DNA of 64,000 bases. Source: Chryseobacterium limigenitum. GTDB taxonomy: Bacteria; Bacteroidota; Bacteroidia; Flavobacteriales; Weeksellaceae. How positions within the stretch are numbered: position 1 is the first letter of the stretch; each line of letters opens with the position of its first letter. The stretch spans positions 1 through 64,000 of the forward strand of contig NZ_FPKW01000011.1 in the NCBI RefSeq assembly GCF_900114875.1. Direction: 5' to 3'. Below the pieces are notes generated by a model, which was not told the DNA's origin, did not search any database, and worked only from the letters and a program-made list of their open reading frames with translations. The position numbers and the translations under genes were made by a program. Positions 26,163 to 34,456 of this stretch are shown here, piece after piece.

Positions 26163-26582
26163 ATGAACATACAAGAACAAATCAAACAATACATCGCCAG
26201 CCAGCCCGAACCAAAATGTAGTGAAATGCAAACACTAGATCAAATCATCAAGCAAATAATGCCTGAATGTAAATTATGGTTCTTAGACGGTAAAGACGGT
26301 GAAGGTAAAATTGTTTCCAATCCAAATATCGGATACGGACTTCACACAATAAAATATACCAACGGAACAACAAAAGAGTTTTATAAAATTGGTCTCAGCG
26401 CAAATACAACGGGAATATCTGTTTATATTTTTGGTATTGAGGATAAGAAATTTTTAGCTGAAACCTATGGAAAAAAGCTAGGAAAAGCAAGTGTGAGCGG
26501 ATATTGTATTAAGTTTAAAACTTTGAAAGAGATTAATATTGAAGTATTGGAAGAGATTATACAATATGTAAACGAGTTGTAA
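26163..26582 (+). CDS. DUF1801-domain protein
   Basis: A 139-residue protein. The N-terminal IKQYIASQPEPKCSEMQTLDQIIK, the GYGLHTIKY segment, the hydrophobic strand GISVYIFGIEDKKFLAETYG and the C-terminal helix after CIKFKTLKEINIEVLEEIIQ agree with the DUF1801/YdhG-like fold, which resembles frataxin in overall shape. Members have been proposed to bind iron or small molecules, but no function is firm. The gene ends at a strong bidirectional terminator shared with gcvP. Confidence 0.75.
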   Translation: MNIQEQIKQYIASQPEPKCSEMQTLDQIIKQIMPECKLWFLDGKDGEGKIVSNPNIGYGLHTIKYTNGTTKEFYKIGLSANTTGISVYIFGIEDKKFLAETYGKKLGKASVSGYCIKFKTLKEINIEVLEEIIQYVNEL

Positions 26583-26615
26583 TTTTCTCTAAATCTTAAA
26601 CACTGAAAAAAAACA

Positions 26616-26643
26616 AAATTCCTCTCAAAATTGAGAGGAATTT
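26616..26643. terminator. Bidirectional terminator between DUF1801 and gcvP
   Basis: A 13-bp perfect inverted repeat (AAATTCCTCTCAA with TTGAGAGGAATTT) has A-runs on the left, serving both convergent genes. Confidence 0.75.
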
Positions 26644-26668
26644 GTATTTATATCTAGAAAAAGTTCTA

Positions 26669-29527
26669 TTACATATAAGCTTCAATCGGCTCACAAGTAC
26701 AAACCAAGTTTCTGTCTCCGTAAGCTTCATCAACTCTTGAAACAGAAGCAAAGAATTTGTGGTCTCTCACCCACTCCAGCGGATATGCCGCCTTTTCTCT
26801 GCTGTACGGTTTATCCCAAGAATCAGAGATAACCAATTGTTCAGTGTGAGGAGCGTTTTTCAATACGTTATTCGTAGCATCAGCTTCTCCGTTGGCAATC
26901 TCACCGATTTCATGTTTGATAGCAATTAAAGCCTCTGCAAAACGGTCGATTTCAGACTTGCTTTCAGACTCTGTAGGCTCGATCATTAATGTTCCTGCAA
27001 CCGGGAAAGAAACTGTTGGAGCATGGAAACCGTAGTCCATCAATCTCTTCGCAACATCAGCAACTTCAATTCCTAATGACTTAAACTGACGGAAATCTAC
27101 GATACACTCGTGTGCTACTCTACCTTCAGTATTTGAATATAAAATAGGGAAATGTTCCGCTAAAATTTCTTTTAAATAGTTAGCATTTAAAATCGCATGT
27201 TCAGTGGCCTTTTTCAAGCCTGAAGTTCCTAACATTTTGATGTATGCGTAAGAAATATTCAAGATCAAACCAGAACCGTAAGGTGCTGCAGAAATCCCTT
27301 CAATAGCTTCTTTAGAACCAATTCTAATGTTTGCGTTGGTAGGCAAGAAAGGAACCAAATGTTTAGCCACACAGATCGGACCAACTCCGGGACCTCCACC
27401 TCCGTGAGGAATTGCGAAAGTTTTGTGAAGATTTAAGTGACAAACGTCTGCTCCGATGTTTCCAGGACTTGTGAATCCTACTTGAGCGTTCATGTTGGCA
27501 CCGTCCATATATACTTGTCCGCCATGTTGGTGGATCAAGCTTGTAATTTCTTTAATGTTTGCGTCAAAGAATCCGTAAGTTGACGGATACGTGATCATTA
27601 CGCAAGACAAGTTCTCAGAATGCTGTTCTGTTTTAGCTTTTAGGTCTTCGAAATCAATTTCTCCGCTTTCAAGATTTTTAACAACAACGATCTTCATTCC
27701 TGCCATTGCTGCAGAAGCCGGGTTTGTTCCATGTGCAGACTGAGGAATCAATACTACATTTCTGTGACCTTCGCCTCTTGAAATGTGGTATTCTCTGATC
27801 ACCATTAATCCTGCATATTCACCCTGAGCTCCAGAGTTTGGCTGAAGAGAAGTTCCTGCGAAACCAGTGATTTCAGCTAAATCTTTCTCCAATTCTCTGA
27901 TCATTTCCTGATAACCTCCAGCTTGGTCTACCGGTACAAATGGATGAACAGCTCCCCAGTTATCCCAAGAAAGCGGCAACATTTGAGTAGCAGCGTTCAG
28001 TTTCATTGTACAAGAACCAAGAGAAATCATTGAATGTGTTAATGATAAATCTTTTCTTTCCAAACGTTTGATGTAACGCATCAATTCCGTTTCCGTATGG
28101 TATTTGTTGAATACACTTTCTGTAAGAATTTCGTCTTTTCTTAAATTCTCCTCAGGAATGCTGTATCCTTCTTTTATTTCTAATTTGAAAGTCTGCTTAT
28201 CTTTAAACTGAGCAAAAGAAGCCATTAAAACATTTAATTTGTCCAATGTAGTACTTTCGTTGATGGCAATACTTACAACACCTTCAGTGAAATAGTTTAA
28301 GTTAAGTCTGTGATCCAGCATCATTCTCATTAACCTTCCTTTTTCATCCTCGCTTAAAGTGATTTTTACGGTATCAAAAATAGGTTCTTCTACTGTTTGA
28401 TATCCTAAAGCTTTAAGACCGTTTTTCAAAGCATTTGCTTTAAAGTGGATCTGATCAGCGATATAGTTTAATCCCTTCGGACCGTGATAAACAGCGTACA
28501 TTCCGGCCATTACAGCCAAAAGAACCTGAGCAGTACAAATATTTGAAGTTGCTCTTTCTCTCTTGATGTGCTGCTCTCTCGTTTGTAAAGCCATTCTCAA
28601 TGCACGTTTTCCGTACATATCCTGAGAAACCCCGATAATTCTTCCCGGAATATCTCTTTTATAATCTTCCTTACAAGAGAAAAATGCTGCGTGAGGACCT
28701 CCGTACCCTAATGGAATACCAAATCTCTGTGAAGTACCAACCGCACAGTCAGCTCCCATAGAAGCAGGTGATTTTAGTTTAACCAAAGCCATCGGATCAC
28801 AAGCTACAACAACCTGTAAGTCTAATTTTTTGTATTCAACGATATTTTCTGTATAGTCTAAAACAACACCGTTTTTACCCGGATATTGTAATAAAACACC
28901 GTAATAAGATTCGTCAAACTGGTGAGTTTTGTGGTCACCTTTAACGATCTCGATTGCCAATCCTTCAGCTTTAGTTTTTAAAACTGAAACTGTCTGAGGT
29001 AAAACAAGGTCGGAAACGAAGAATTTGTTAGCACCTCCTTTCTTCTGATCTTTTGTTCTGTTGTTAAAGAACATGTGCATTGCTTCTGCAGCAGCTGTAG
29101 ATTCATCTAATAATGAAGCATTTGCCAGTGCAAAACCTGTAAGATCACACACAACAGTCTGATAGTTCAGCAAAGCCTCCAATCTACCCTGTGCGATCTC
29201 CGCCTGGTAAGGGGTGTAAGCTGTATACCAGCTCGGATTTTCAAAAATATTTCTTTGAATAGCCGATGGCAACAATGTATTGTGATATCCGAAACCGATG
29301 TAACTTGTGTAATCAGTATTCTTCGATGCCAATTCCTTAGAATGGATAAGCATTTCATACTCTGAAAGCGGTTCTGAGATTTCAAGATCTTTTTCTAAAC
29401 GGATAGAAGAAGGGATGGTTTGAGAAATTAACTCTTCGATACTTGAAACGCCAACTTTTTCCAACATCGCCTGTTTATCGGCTTCATTTAAGGAAATGTG
29501 ACGGCTCACAAACTGTTCTGTATTCAT
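26669..29527 (-). CDS. gcvP: Glycine dehydrogenase (decarboxylating), P-protein
   Basis: A 952-residue single-chain P-protein of the glycine cleavage system. It removes CO2 from glycine using PLP and passes the aminomethyl group to lipoyl GcvH. Both halves of the fused two-subunit architecture are visible. The N-terminal half includes SYIGFGYHNTLLPSAIQRNI and YTPYQAEIAQGRLEALLNYQ. The C-terminal half has the PLP-lysine motif HLNLHKTFAIPHGGGGPG at about residue 700. The full normal length is present. The other parts of the system (gcvT, gcvH) are not in this window, so it is transcribed separately, as is common in Bacteroidota. It ends at the terminator at 26616-26643. Confidence 0.97.
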   Translation of the reverse strand: MNTEQFVSRHISLNEADKQAMLEKVGVSSIEELISQTIPSSIRLEKDLEISEPLSEYEMLIHSKELASKNTDYTSYIGFGYHNTLLPSAIQRNIFENPSWYTAYTPYQAEIAQGRLEALLNYQTVVCDLTGFALANASLLDESTAAAEAMHMFFNNRTKDQKKGGANKFFVSDLVLPQTVSVLKTKAEGLAIEIVKGDHKTHQFDESYYGVLLQYPGKNGVVLDYTENIVEYKKLDLQVVVACDPMALVKLKSPASMGADCAVGTSQRFGIPLGYGGPHAAFFSCKEDYKRDIPGRIIGVSQDMYGKRALRMALQTREQHIKRERATSNICTAQVLLAVMAGMYAVYHGPKGLNYIADQIHFKANALKNGLKALGYQTVEEPIFDTVKITLSEDEKGRLMRMMLDHRLNLNYFTEGVVSIAINESTTLDKLNVLMASFAQFKDKQTFKLEIKEGYSIPEENLRKDEILTESVFNKYHTETELMRYIKRLERKDLSLTHSMISLGSCTMKLNAATQMLPLSWDNWGAVHPFVPVDQAGGYQEMIRELEKDLAEITGFAGTSLQPNSGAQGEYAGLMVIREYHISRGEGHRNVVLIPQSAHGTNPASAAMAGMKIVVVKNLESGEIDFEDLKAKTEQHSENLSCVMITYPSTYGFFDANIKEITSLIHQHGGQVYMDGANMNAQVGFTSPGNIGADVCHLNLHKTFAIPHGGGGPGVGPICVAKHLVPFLPTNANIRIGSKEAIEGISAAPYGSGLILNISYAYIKMLGTSGLKKATEHAILNANYLKEILAEHFPILYSNTEGRVAHECIVDFRQFKSLGIEVADVAKRLMDYGFHAPTVSFPVAGTLMIEPTESESKSEIDRFAEALIAIKHEIGEIANGEADATNNVLKNAPHTEQLVISDSWDKPYSREKAAYPLEWVRDHKFFASVSRVDEAYGDRNLVCTCEPIEAYM

Positions 29528-29906
29528 TTTTTATATTAGATTTTGTTTGTAAAAAGATGGGTAAAATTACAATTTTTTGAGCGATTTTACAACTTAATTA
29601 AATCACGAACAAATCAGTAAAAGTTTTCTATCTGTTTCAAAACTAATAGGTTTTTATTATCATATTGTATATAAAAACAGTTAATATTCACTTTAAAGTT
29701 AAATTAGTATTAAGTTTTTAATAATTTAAAATATGCTAAAAATGAGTGCGAAATCTTTAAAGTTAGATTTTTATCGGGCAAATACACTTATGGGAATATT
29801 TTTTTAGAATTTTCAAGATAGAATATTTAAGTTTTCGGTTGAAGGTATTAATAGTCAGTCAATAACATTTTTTGAAAATTTATTATCTATATTTATTCTA
29901 AATTAA
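29528..29906. other. AT-rich intergenic stretch upstream of gcvP
   Basis: About 380 bp without a coding signature. It should contain the gcvP promoter; TAATTTTA at about 29561-29568 on the minus strand is one base from the -7 consensus. No glycine-riboswitch structure was recognised, though a covariance-model scan was not possible. Confidence 0.45.
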
Positions 29907-29914
29907 TATATTTG
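29907..29914 (+). promoter_or_regulatory. -7 element directly at the 50-residue gene
   Basis: TATATTTG matches TAnnTTTG perfectly and ends 4 bp before the ATG at 29919. Transcription should begin at or next to the start codon, which would give a leaderless or nearly leaderless mRNA (or a start at the second ATG, 29925). Confidence 0.55.
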
Positions 29915-29918
29915 CAAC

Positions 29919-30071
29919 ATGAATATGATTGTCCCGTTTAAAGTTCCGGCTTTAACTCCAGTATTTGCTTTCAAAAATGAAGATATGTTTTGCGAAAAGA
30001 AATCTTGTTGCAAGAAATTCAAGAAAGGGAAGAGATGTAAAAAGTGCCCCGGAAGAAAGAAAATGGCTTAG
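29919..30071 (+). CDS. 50-residue Cys/Lys-rich small protein
   Basis: The frame begins MNMIVPFKVPALTPVFAFKN and continues into a very basic tail with five cysteines (C25, C30, C31, C40, C43) in the form C-x4-CC-x8-C-x2-C. This density of Cys and Lys suggests a zinc or other metal-binding, possibly nucleic-acid-binding, small protein. It has a perfect -7 box, AUG start and ordinary codon use, and it abuts the convergent DnaJ-like gene with one base between. I do not recognise a named family. Confidence 0.65.
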   Translation: MNMIVPFKVPALTPVFAFKNEDMFCEKKSCCKKFKKGKRCKKCPGRKKMA

Positions 30072-30072
30072 T

Positions 30073-30720
30073 TTAGCTAAAACTTTTTATTAAAAAATAG
30101 ATGGCAACTGCCAACGCTACTATCATCCCGATTATTCTTATAATTTTGGGCTGACCATGCGGATTTGTAACTGTTCTCGGTTGTGACCTGAATAGATCTT
30201 CCGTTTTGTCTCTGAATTTTTCGGCATCATTTTCAAAAACCTCTGTGATTGTGATGGCCTGAACCACGGTTTTATGCAAAAGTGAATTCGTTACATGAAG
30301 TAAAAGCTGAAATTTACCGTCTTTGAATTCGGTTATCTTAAAAATCCTTTCTCCGTAAGGTTTTTCTAACCCAAAAGGAAGAATTTTAACGACATCAGCA
30401 TTGCTTGTCTGCCAATTAATAATAATCTCCTCTCCTTTTTTCGCATGAATTTTATTCGCTGTAAAAGTCTTAATTGATGGCGGAATATTATATCTAAAAC
30501 TTTTCTGATGACTTTCTAAATTCTGGTCATACGCATATCTTCTACTTTTATCACTCAACGTTTCATACGCTTCTTGAATTTCACGAAAACGATCCGAAAA
30601 AAAATCGTCGTTATCATTTTTATCCGGGTGATATTTTATGGAGAGTTTTCTATACACTTTTTTGATGTCTTCTTCTGAAGCATCCTGTGAAATACCGAGA
30701 AAATAGTAGTAATCTTTCAT
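30073..30720 (-). CDS. J-domain membrane protein
   Basis: A 215-residue protein with an N-terminal J domain (residues 3-65) including the HPD tripeptide at 31-33 and YETLSDKSRRYAYD. The middle (about 80-165) looks like an immunoglobulin-type beta domain (IKTFTANKIHAKKGEEIIIN). One C-terminal membrane helix (about 192-212) anchors it. J domains stimulate the ATPase of DnaK. There is no Gly/Phe region or zinc finger, so it is a type III J protein with a specialised client or site, here at the inner membrane. It has no operon partner. Confidence 0.85.
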   Translation of the reverse strand: MKDYYYFLGISQDASEEDIKKVYRKLSIKYHPDKNDNDDFFSDRFREIQEAYETLSDKSRRYAYDQNLESHQKSFRYNIPPSIKTFTANKIHAKKGEEIIINWQTSNADVVKILPFGLEKPYGERIFKITEFKDGKFQLLLHVTNSLLHKTVVQAITITEVFENDAEKFRDKTEDLFRSQPRTVTNPHGQPKIIRIIGMIVALAVAIYFLIKSFS

Positions 30721-30812
30721 GTATAGCTATGCAAAAATAAGAATTTTATTTTCTTTTTGTCTTCAATTTTGCAGGATTTTTGTCATTGAGAAGTAACAGC
30801 AATATTTTTTTT

Positions 30813-30900
30813 TTAACGCAAAGTCGAAAAGGTTTTTTTTGAAATGATTGAGGATATTTTTCGTTCGCAAAGGCGTTTCACTCAGCGAAGGTTGAAAGGT
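30813..30900 (+). repeat. Dispersed repeat family A, copy 1
   Basis: Begins TTAACGCAAAG and ends with TTCGCAAAGGCGTTTCACTC then AGCGAAGGTTGAAAGG. Related copies are at 36708-36793, 51206-51297 and 62619-62694. Confidence 0.75.
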
Positions 30901-31150
30901 TACAATATCCATTTAGTTTGTCTTTCAGAGCGGAACGAAGTGGAGTGTGAAATCTATAATTATCTTGTATAAAGTATTTTGTAAAATCTTTGTTGAGATT
31001 CCTACGGAATGACAAACTTTGTGGTGATTTCGTAATGTTTGAAAAAGATTGCTTCGCTTTGCTCGTAATGACAAAATGTTGTGGTAATTGTGAAAAGTTG
31101 AAAGTAACGACAAATACCCTAGCCCCGATCGTAGTATTTGTTTGAGCTTA

Positions 31151-31197
31151 TTTTTTGGGTTTCGGCGGCGGCTTTGCCGCCGCCGAAACCTAAAAAA
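31151..31197. repeat. GC-rich palindrome, copy 1
   Basis: A 22-bp stem (one G-T pair) with loop TTT. The core is TTTCGGCGGCGGC paired with GCCGCCGCCGAAA, flanked by a T-run and an A-run. Confidence 0.85.
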
Positions 31198-31330
31198 TAG
31201 CGAGTGCGGAGAGCGGGAAATAGCTCCTAAAAAAGATGGAAGTAGGAAGAGGGAAGCTAGAAGTTTTACATGATTGAGAATATTTTTTGAGATTGCTTCG
31301 ATGCTTCGCTCCTCGTGATTATATGAAAAT

Positions 31331-31367
31331 ATTTCGGCGCGGGAAGCTCTGCTTCCCGCGCCGAAAT
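31331..31367. repeat. GC-rich palindrome, copy 2
   Basis: A perfect 17-bp stem, ATTTCGGCGCGGGAAGC with its complement, around loop TCT. It shares the outer TTTCGGCG arm with the palindromes at 31151 and 55229 but has a different core. Confidence 0.85.
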
Positions 31368-31398
31368 TAAACAATTTCAATTTAGTTACTTTCTATTA

Positions 31399-31671
31399 TT
31401 ATGCTTGCGCAATGTCTTCTTTTCTTTCAGACCTTCTGTGGCAGCATCTTGAAGCAAATTCTTTTTTGAATTTTCCCTTCAATTCCTGATACTGCTCTTC
31501 ATCCATTTCTCTGATTTTGTCTGCAAGACCGAATGGAGATCTTTCCTTGATTCCGTATTCGTTAAAAATACCTTTTACAAATCTTTTTCTGGCTGCCATT
31601 TTTTTAGCAATTAATGCTACCCCTACAACGGCTAATGCTCCTAGAGCTCCTTTTAATACTGAATTTTTCAT
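31399..31671 (-). CDS. Small basic membrane-anchored protein
   Basis: A 90-residue protein with an N-terminal Ala/Gly/Val-rich hydrophobic segment (about 7-24), then a highly basic region (KKMAARKRFVKGIFNEYG) and a charged helix with the phrase DEEQYQELKGKFKKEF and a CC pair at the end. I do not recognise a family. It is the last of three same-strand genes behind the sigma factor at 32121-32699 and may belong to that regulatory unit. Confidence 0.6.
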   Translation of the reverse strand: MKNSVLKGALGALAVVGVALIAKKMAARKRFVKGIFNEYGIKERSPFGLADKIREMDEEQYQELKGKFKKEFASRCCHRRSERKEDIAQA

Positions 31672-31759
31672 TTTTTCAAAATTTTAAATTTTACTACTTC
31701 TTGTTTTTTATATAGACGAATAAGTTTCAATTTTACTTTACTACTTCTAAAATTTTTTA

Positions 31760-32107
31760 TTATTCGTTTGTTCTGTTATTTCGGTTAAAGAATCCGCCTG
31801 AGCATCTGTCTTTCCAAACTTCTTTGAATTTTTCTCTTTCTTCGGGAGATAAACTCATCATTCTTTCTCGCATCATTTTTTTCTCTTTAAAATCTCTCAT
31901 TCCTTTCCCAAAATGGAAACCTCCGAAAAGTATTTTACTTAAGATCAAAATTCCCATTGCCTGCCAATAAGTAATCGATTTCACTCCTAAAATATCAGGA
32001 AGCAGACAATTCCAAAGAGACATGACGATCCATGTAACTCCCAGTAAGATTAATGGCGGACATAAGAATAAAAAAATCCAGCCTTTTTTGTGTTTATTAT
32101 GATTCAT
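31760..32107 (-). CDS. Two-helix membrane protein with Spy/CpxP-like tail
   Basis: A 115-residue protein. Two hydrophobic helices (about 10-30 and 46-64) are followed by a charged C-terminal helix with RERMMSLSPEEREKFKEVWK, which resembles the L-(S/T)-P-E-x-R-x-x-F signature of the Spy/CpxP/CnrX group of metal- or stress-sensing proteins. It starts 13 bp downstream of the sigma factor stop and is surely co-transcribed with it, so it is a good candidate for that factor's membrane-bound partner or sensor. This role is inferred from position only. Confidence 0.6.
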   Translation of the reverse strand: MNHNKHKKGWIFLFLCPPLILLGVTWIVMSLWNCLLPDILGVKSITYWQAMGILILSKILFGGFHFGKGMRDFKEKKMMRERMMSLSPEEREKFKEVWKDRCSGGFFNRNNRTNE

Positions 32108-32120
32108 AACTTTCTTTTTA

Positions 32121-32699
32121 CTAACTATTTAAATCTTCGTATAATTTTCTCAGTCTGTTTCTCAGATGCTTCACGGCATAATTTTTCCGACTGATAATGG
32201 TCTTAATATTTTCGCCCTGTTCATCGGCTATTTCCTGGAGAGTTCTGTCGTTTAGTTCATTTTCAACATATACCAATCTTTGTTTTTCGGGAAGTTCATC
32301 CAACGCTTCAAAAAGCTTTTTCCAAATTTCATCCTGAAACATTTTCACTTCCGGTCCCGCACTTTCATCCAGCAAAAGGATATCTTTTATAGAAAAAGTT
32401 CCGTCTTCATCTTCATACACAAAATCTTCAAGATTTTCCGTTTTCTTTTTACGGTATTTGTCTGTTATTTTATTGGCCGTCACCCTGTACAGCCAACCAC
32501 CAACATTTACAATCTCAGAAAGATTGGTAATGCTACTGAACTGATACCAAACCTCCTGCAGAATATCTTCCGCATCTTCCGTGTTTTTCACTTTGGGACG
32601 AATGTAAGACATCAGCTTTCCTCCGTACTTTGAAACGGTTTGTGAGATGATACTTTCTTTCTCTTTTTGCGGCATTGTTATTTTTTCGACAATCTCCAT
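32121..32699 (-). CDS. ECF-type RNA polymerase sigma factor
   Basis: A 192-residue sigma-70-family factor with only regions 2 and 4. Region 2 is seen in AEDILQEVWYQFSSI and GGWLYRVTANKITDKYR. Region 4 is LPEKQRLVYVENELNDRTLQ followed by the helix-turn-helix EIADEQGENIKTIISRKNYA. Factors of this class redirect RNA polymerase to a small stress or transport regulon and are normally held by a membrane anti-sigma factor. The two downstream genes encode small membrane proteins and no typical anti-sigma domain, so control may be through them. Confidence 0.88.
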   Translation of the reverse strand: MEIVEKITMPQKEKESIISQTVSKYGGKLMSYIRPKVKNTEDAEDILQEVWYQFSSITNLSEIVNVGGWLYRVTANKITDKYRKKKTENLEDFVYEDEDGTFSIKDILLLDESAGPEVKMFQDEIWKKLFEALDELPEKQRLVYVENELNDRTLQEIADEQGENIKTIISRKNYAVKHLRNRLRKLYEDLNS

Positions 32700-32901
32700 A
32701 TTGCTATGACGATTGATATTTTTGTTTTACTTTAATAAATTTAAAATATTTTTTCTGAAATTTTAGTTTTCTTTTGTTGATCGGGGGTTTAATTATAATC
32801 ATTACATTTTAAATAAATACGGACAACATAAATTTTAACCATAAAAAAACAAAAAACGGAAAGTAAAATACAATCCGTTCATTTATAATGTTCTTAAAAT
32901 T

Positions 32902-33360
32902 TCAATGTAAATAAATCCCGAAATACCAAGTCCAGGCGATTAAAATAATCTGCATCGGAAGTCTTTCTTTATAAAAATAACTCATTCCGGGTCCTGAATA
33001 ATCTCCTTTGAAAAGGTTCACTTTTTTCTGTGATGAATTGATATTCGCCAAGAAAACGAGAATCAGGAAAATTATTAATAAAATTGCGGTTATTTCTCGA
33101 ATTGACGGAATCATTAATCCAATTCCTGCCGCAATTTCAATAATTCCGGTAAAATAGACCCAAAACATTTTTGCAGGGATAAAATCAGGAATCATCATTG
33201 CCATTCCTTTTTGGAATTTAAAATGGGCAAACCCTGTGAAAATAATGAAAACGGCCATTCCCAGATTCCCTGAAAATAAAAAATTCCAATCTCCCTGATA
33301 GAGTTTTGTTCCTATCAAAGCCAGAATGAATGTGACGAAAAGGATGGTTAATAATTTCAT
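32902..33360 (-). CDS. DoxX-like membrane protein
   Basis: A 152-residue protein with four hydrophobic helices, including FIIFTGFAHFKFQKGMAMMI and the family-type segment FWVYFTGIIEIAAGIGLMIP. This matches the DoxX-like group of small quinone-related or unknown membrane proteins. It is the last gene of the one-strand cluster 32902-39908, 28 bp after an SRPBCC gene. No activity can be assigned. Confidence 0.75.
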   Translation of the reverse strand: MKLLTILFVTFILALIGTKLYQGDWNFLFSGNLGMAVFIIFTGFAHFKFQKGMAMMIPDFIPAKMFWVYFTGIIEIAAGIGLMIPSIREITAILLIIFLILVFLANINSSQKKVNLFKGDYSGPGMSYFYKERLPMQIILIAWTWYFGIYLH

Positions 33361-33388
33361 ATTTTATTTTTTGCTTCCCACAGATTAA

Positions 33389-33835
33389 CTATTTTTCAGC
33401 AAGATTTTTTACAATTTCCAAACCTTTTATAAAGCCTGTATTCATATGTTCTTCCCAGTTTTTCTCTACCTGAACTTCTGTATGAAGTTTTGTTTTTCCG
33501 TCAAAATCTATTAAAATATATTTTTCAAAACAACCGCTCCATTGCTTGATTTCCATGCTTTCGGTATCTTCTACTCCATCTTTGCCGACCATTCCTAAAT
33601 GTTTAAAAATAATTTGATTAGGCTCATCTAAACTGTCGATTGTTGAAACCATTCCTTCATTATTCATATCCAGAAAATAGGTCTTTCCTCCAACTTTCCA
33701 ATCGGATTTCATTTGAGATTGAGAACTCGGATTGAAAAACTGCGTCCACTGACCATAAGTTTCCGGACTCCAAAGAACATCCCAAACCTTTTGCTTAGGG
33801 GCATTGATTACTGTTTCGTATGATAAAGTTTCCAT
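33389..33835 (-). CDS. SRPBCC (AHSA1/START-like) protein, first copy
   Basis: A 148-residue helix-grip protein. The diagnostic opening is INAPKQKVWDVLWSPETYGQW, followed by curved strands and the C-terminal helix NTGFIKGLEIVKNLAEK. The fold makes a deep hydrophobic pocket for lipids or small molecules; most single-domain bacterial members are uncharacterised. It is a paralogue of the protein at 33961-34389, sharing the ME-LS-E start, VWDVLW and the closing LGIVKNL type helix. It lies upstream of the DoxX-like gene. Confidence 0.85.
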   Translation of the reverse strand: METLSYETVINAPKQKVWDVLWSPETYGQWTQFFNPSSQSQMKSDWKVGGKTYFLDMNNEGMVSTIDSLDEPNQIIFKHLGMVGKDGVEDTESMEIKQWSGCFEKYILIDFDGKTKLHTEVQVEKNWEEHMNTGFIKGLEIVKNLAEK

Positions 33836-33859
33836 ATTTTTAATTTTTATGATTTTAAA

Positions 33860-33957
33860 TTAAACACTAATGACACGAATTTTTAGTACTAATTACACAA
33901 ATTAAAGAGTTTAATAATTGTGATATTCGTGAAAATCATTAGTGATATTTGTGTTTA
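33860..33957. repeat. Imperfect inverted repeat between SRPBCC paralogues
   Basis: TAAACACTAATGACACGAAT on the left is answered by ATTCGTG...CATTAGTGATA...GTTTA on the right. A dispersed intergenic element or a stem in the transcript is possible. Confidence 0.5.
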
Positions 33958-33960
33958 AAA

Positions 33961-34389
33961 CTAAAGCTGGTTTTCCGAAAGATTCTTTACTATTCCCAAG
34001 GCTTTTGAAAATTTATCCTCAAAAAATCCTTTAAATTCTACAGGTGTCTGAATTTCACTTTTCAATTTTGTCCCATCTTCATTTTCTTCTAAAAAATACG
34101 TTTCTGTTGCTTCTCCCCAATCCTTCGGAACTTCAATTCCATCATAAATTTCTCCAAGATGTAAGAATTTCATTTCTTTATGAGGAATATTTTTTTCAAC
34201 CTGGCTGTACATTCCATTGTTATTCGGATCAAAAAATTTCACAATACTACCCTCTTCTAAAGTTCCCTGATAAAAAGAACCTTCGGTAAAAGCAGTCGTC
34301 CATTGTCTGTACGTTATTTCGCCCCAAAGCACGTCCCAAACTTTTTCGGGTGATGCATTTATTTCAATTTCAAATGATAATTTTTCCAT
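33961..34389 (-). CDS. SRPBCC (AHSA1/START-like) protein, second copy
   Basis: A 142-residue helix-grip protein with INASPEKVWDVLWGEITYRQW near the start and FEDKFSKALGIVKNLSENQL at the end. Clear relatedness to the product of 33389-33835 indicates a local duplication, later diverged. Ligand unknown. A 125-bp spacer with an imperfect inverted repeat separates the two paralogues. Confidence 0.85.
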   Translation of the reverse strand: MEKLSFEIEINASPEKVWDVLWGEITYRQWTTAFTEGSFYQGTLEEGSIVKFFDPNNNGMYSQVEKNIPHKEMKFLHLGEIYDGIEVPKDWGEATETYFLEENEDGTKLKSEIQTPVEFKGFFEDKFSKALGIVKNLSENQL

Positions 34390-34456
34390 TTTTTTCTTTT
34401 AATACAAAGTGCAAATGATTTATTTAAATATAATCAAACAACAAGCCGAAATAAGT

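Larger units (their letters stand above)
30721..31398. other. Repeat-rich intergenic spacer
   Basis: About 680 bp without a supportable gene. From left to right it holds a family A repeat, fragments containing GATTGCTTCG and AATGACAAA-type phrases that recur elsewhere in the window, and two strong GC-rich palindromes. A 151-codon frame on the minus strand (30925-31380) runs through the palindromes and repeats and reads as low-complexity translation, so it is rejected as a gene. Confidence 0.7.

Noticed and set aside
29528..29906. Glycine riboswitch upstream of gcvP
   Set aside because: No recognisable tandem aptamer pattern was seen by eye; a covariance search would be needed, so no call was made.
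30925..31380. 151-codon open frame on the minus strand
   Set aside because: It runs through two GC-rich palindromes and dispersed repeats, which give an Arg/Ser-rich low-complexity translation with no family signature.
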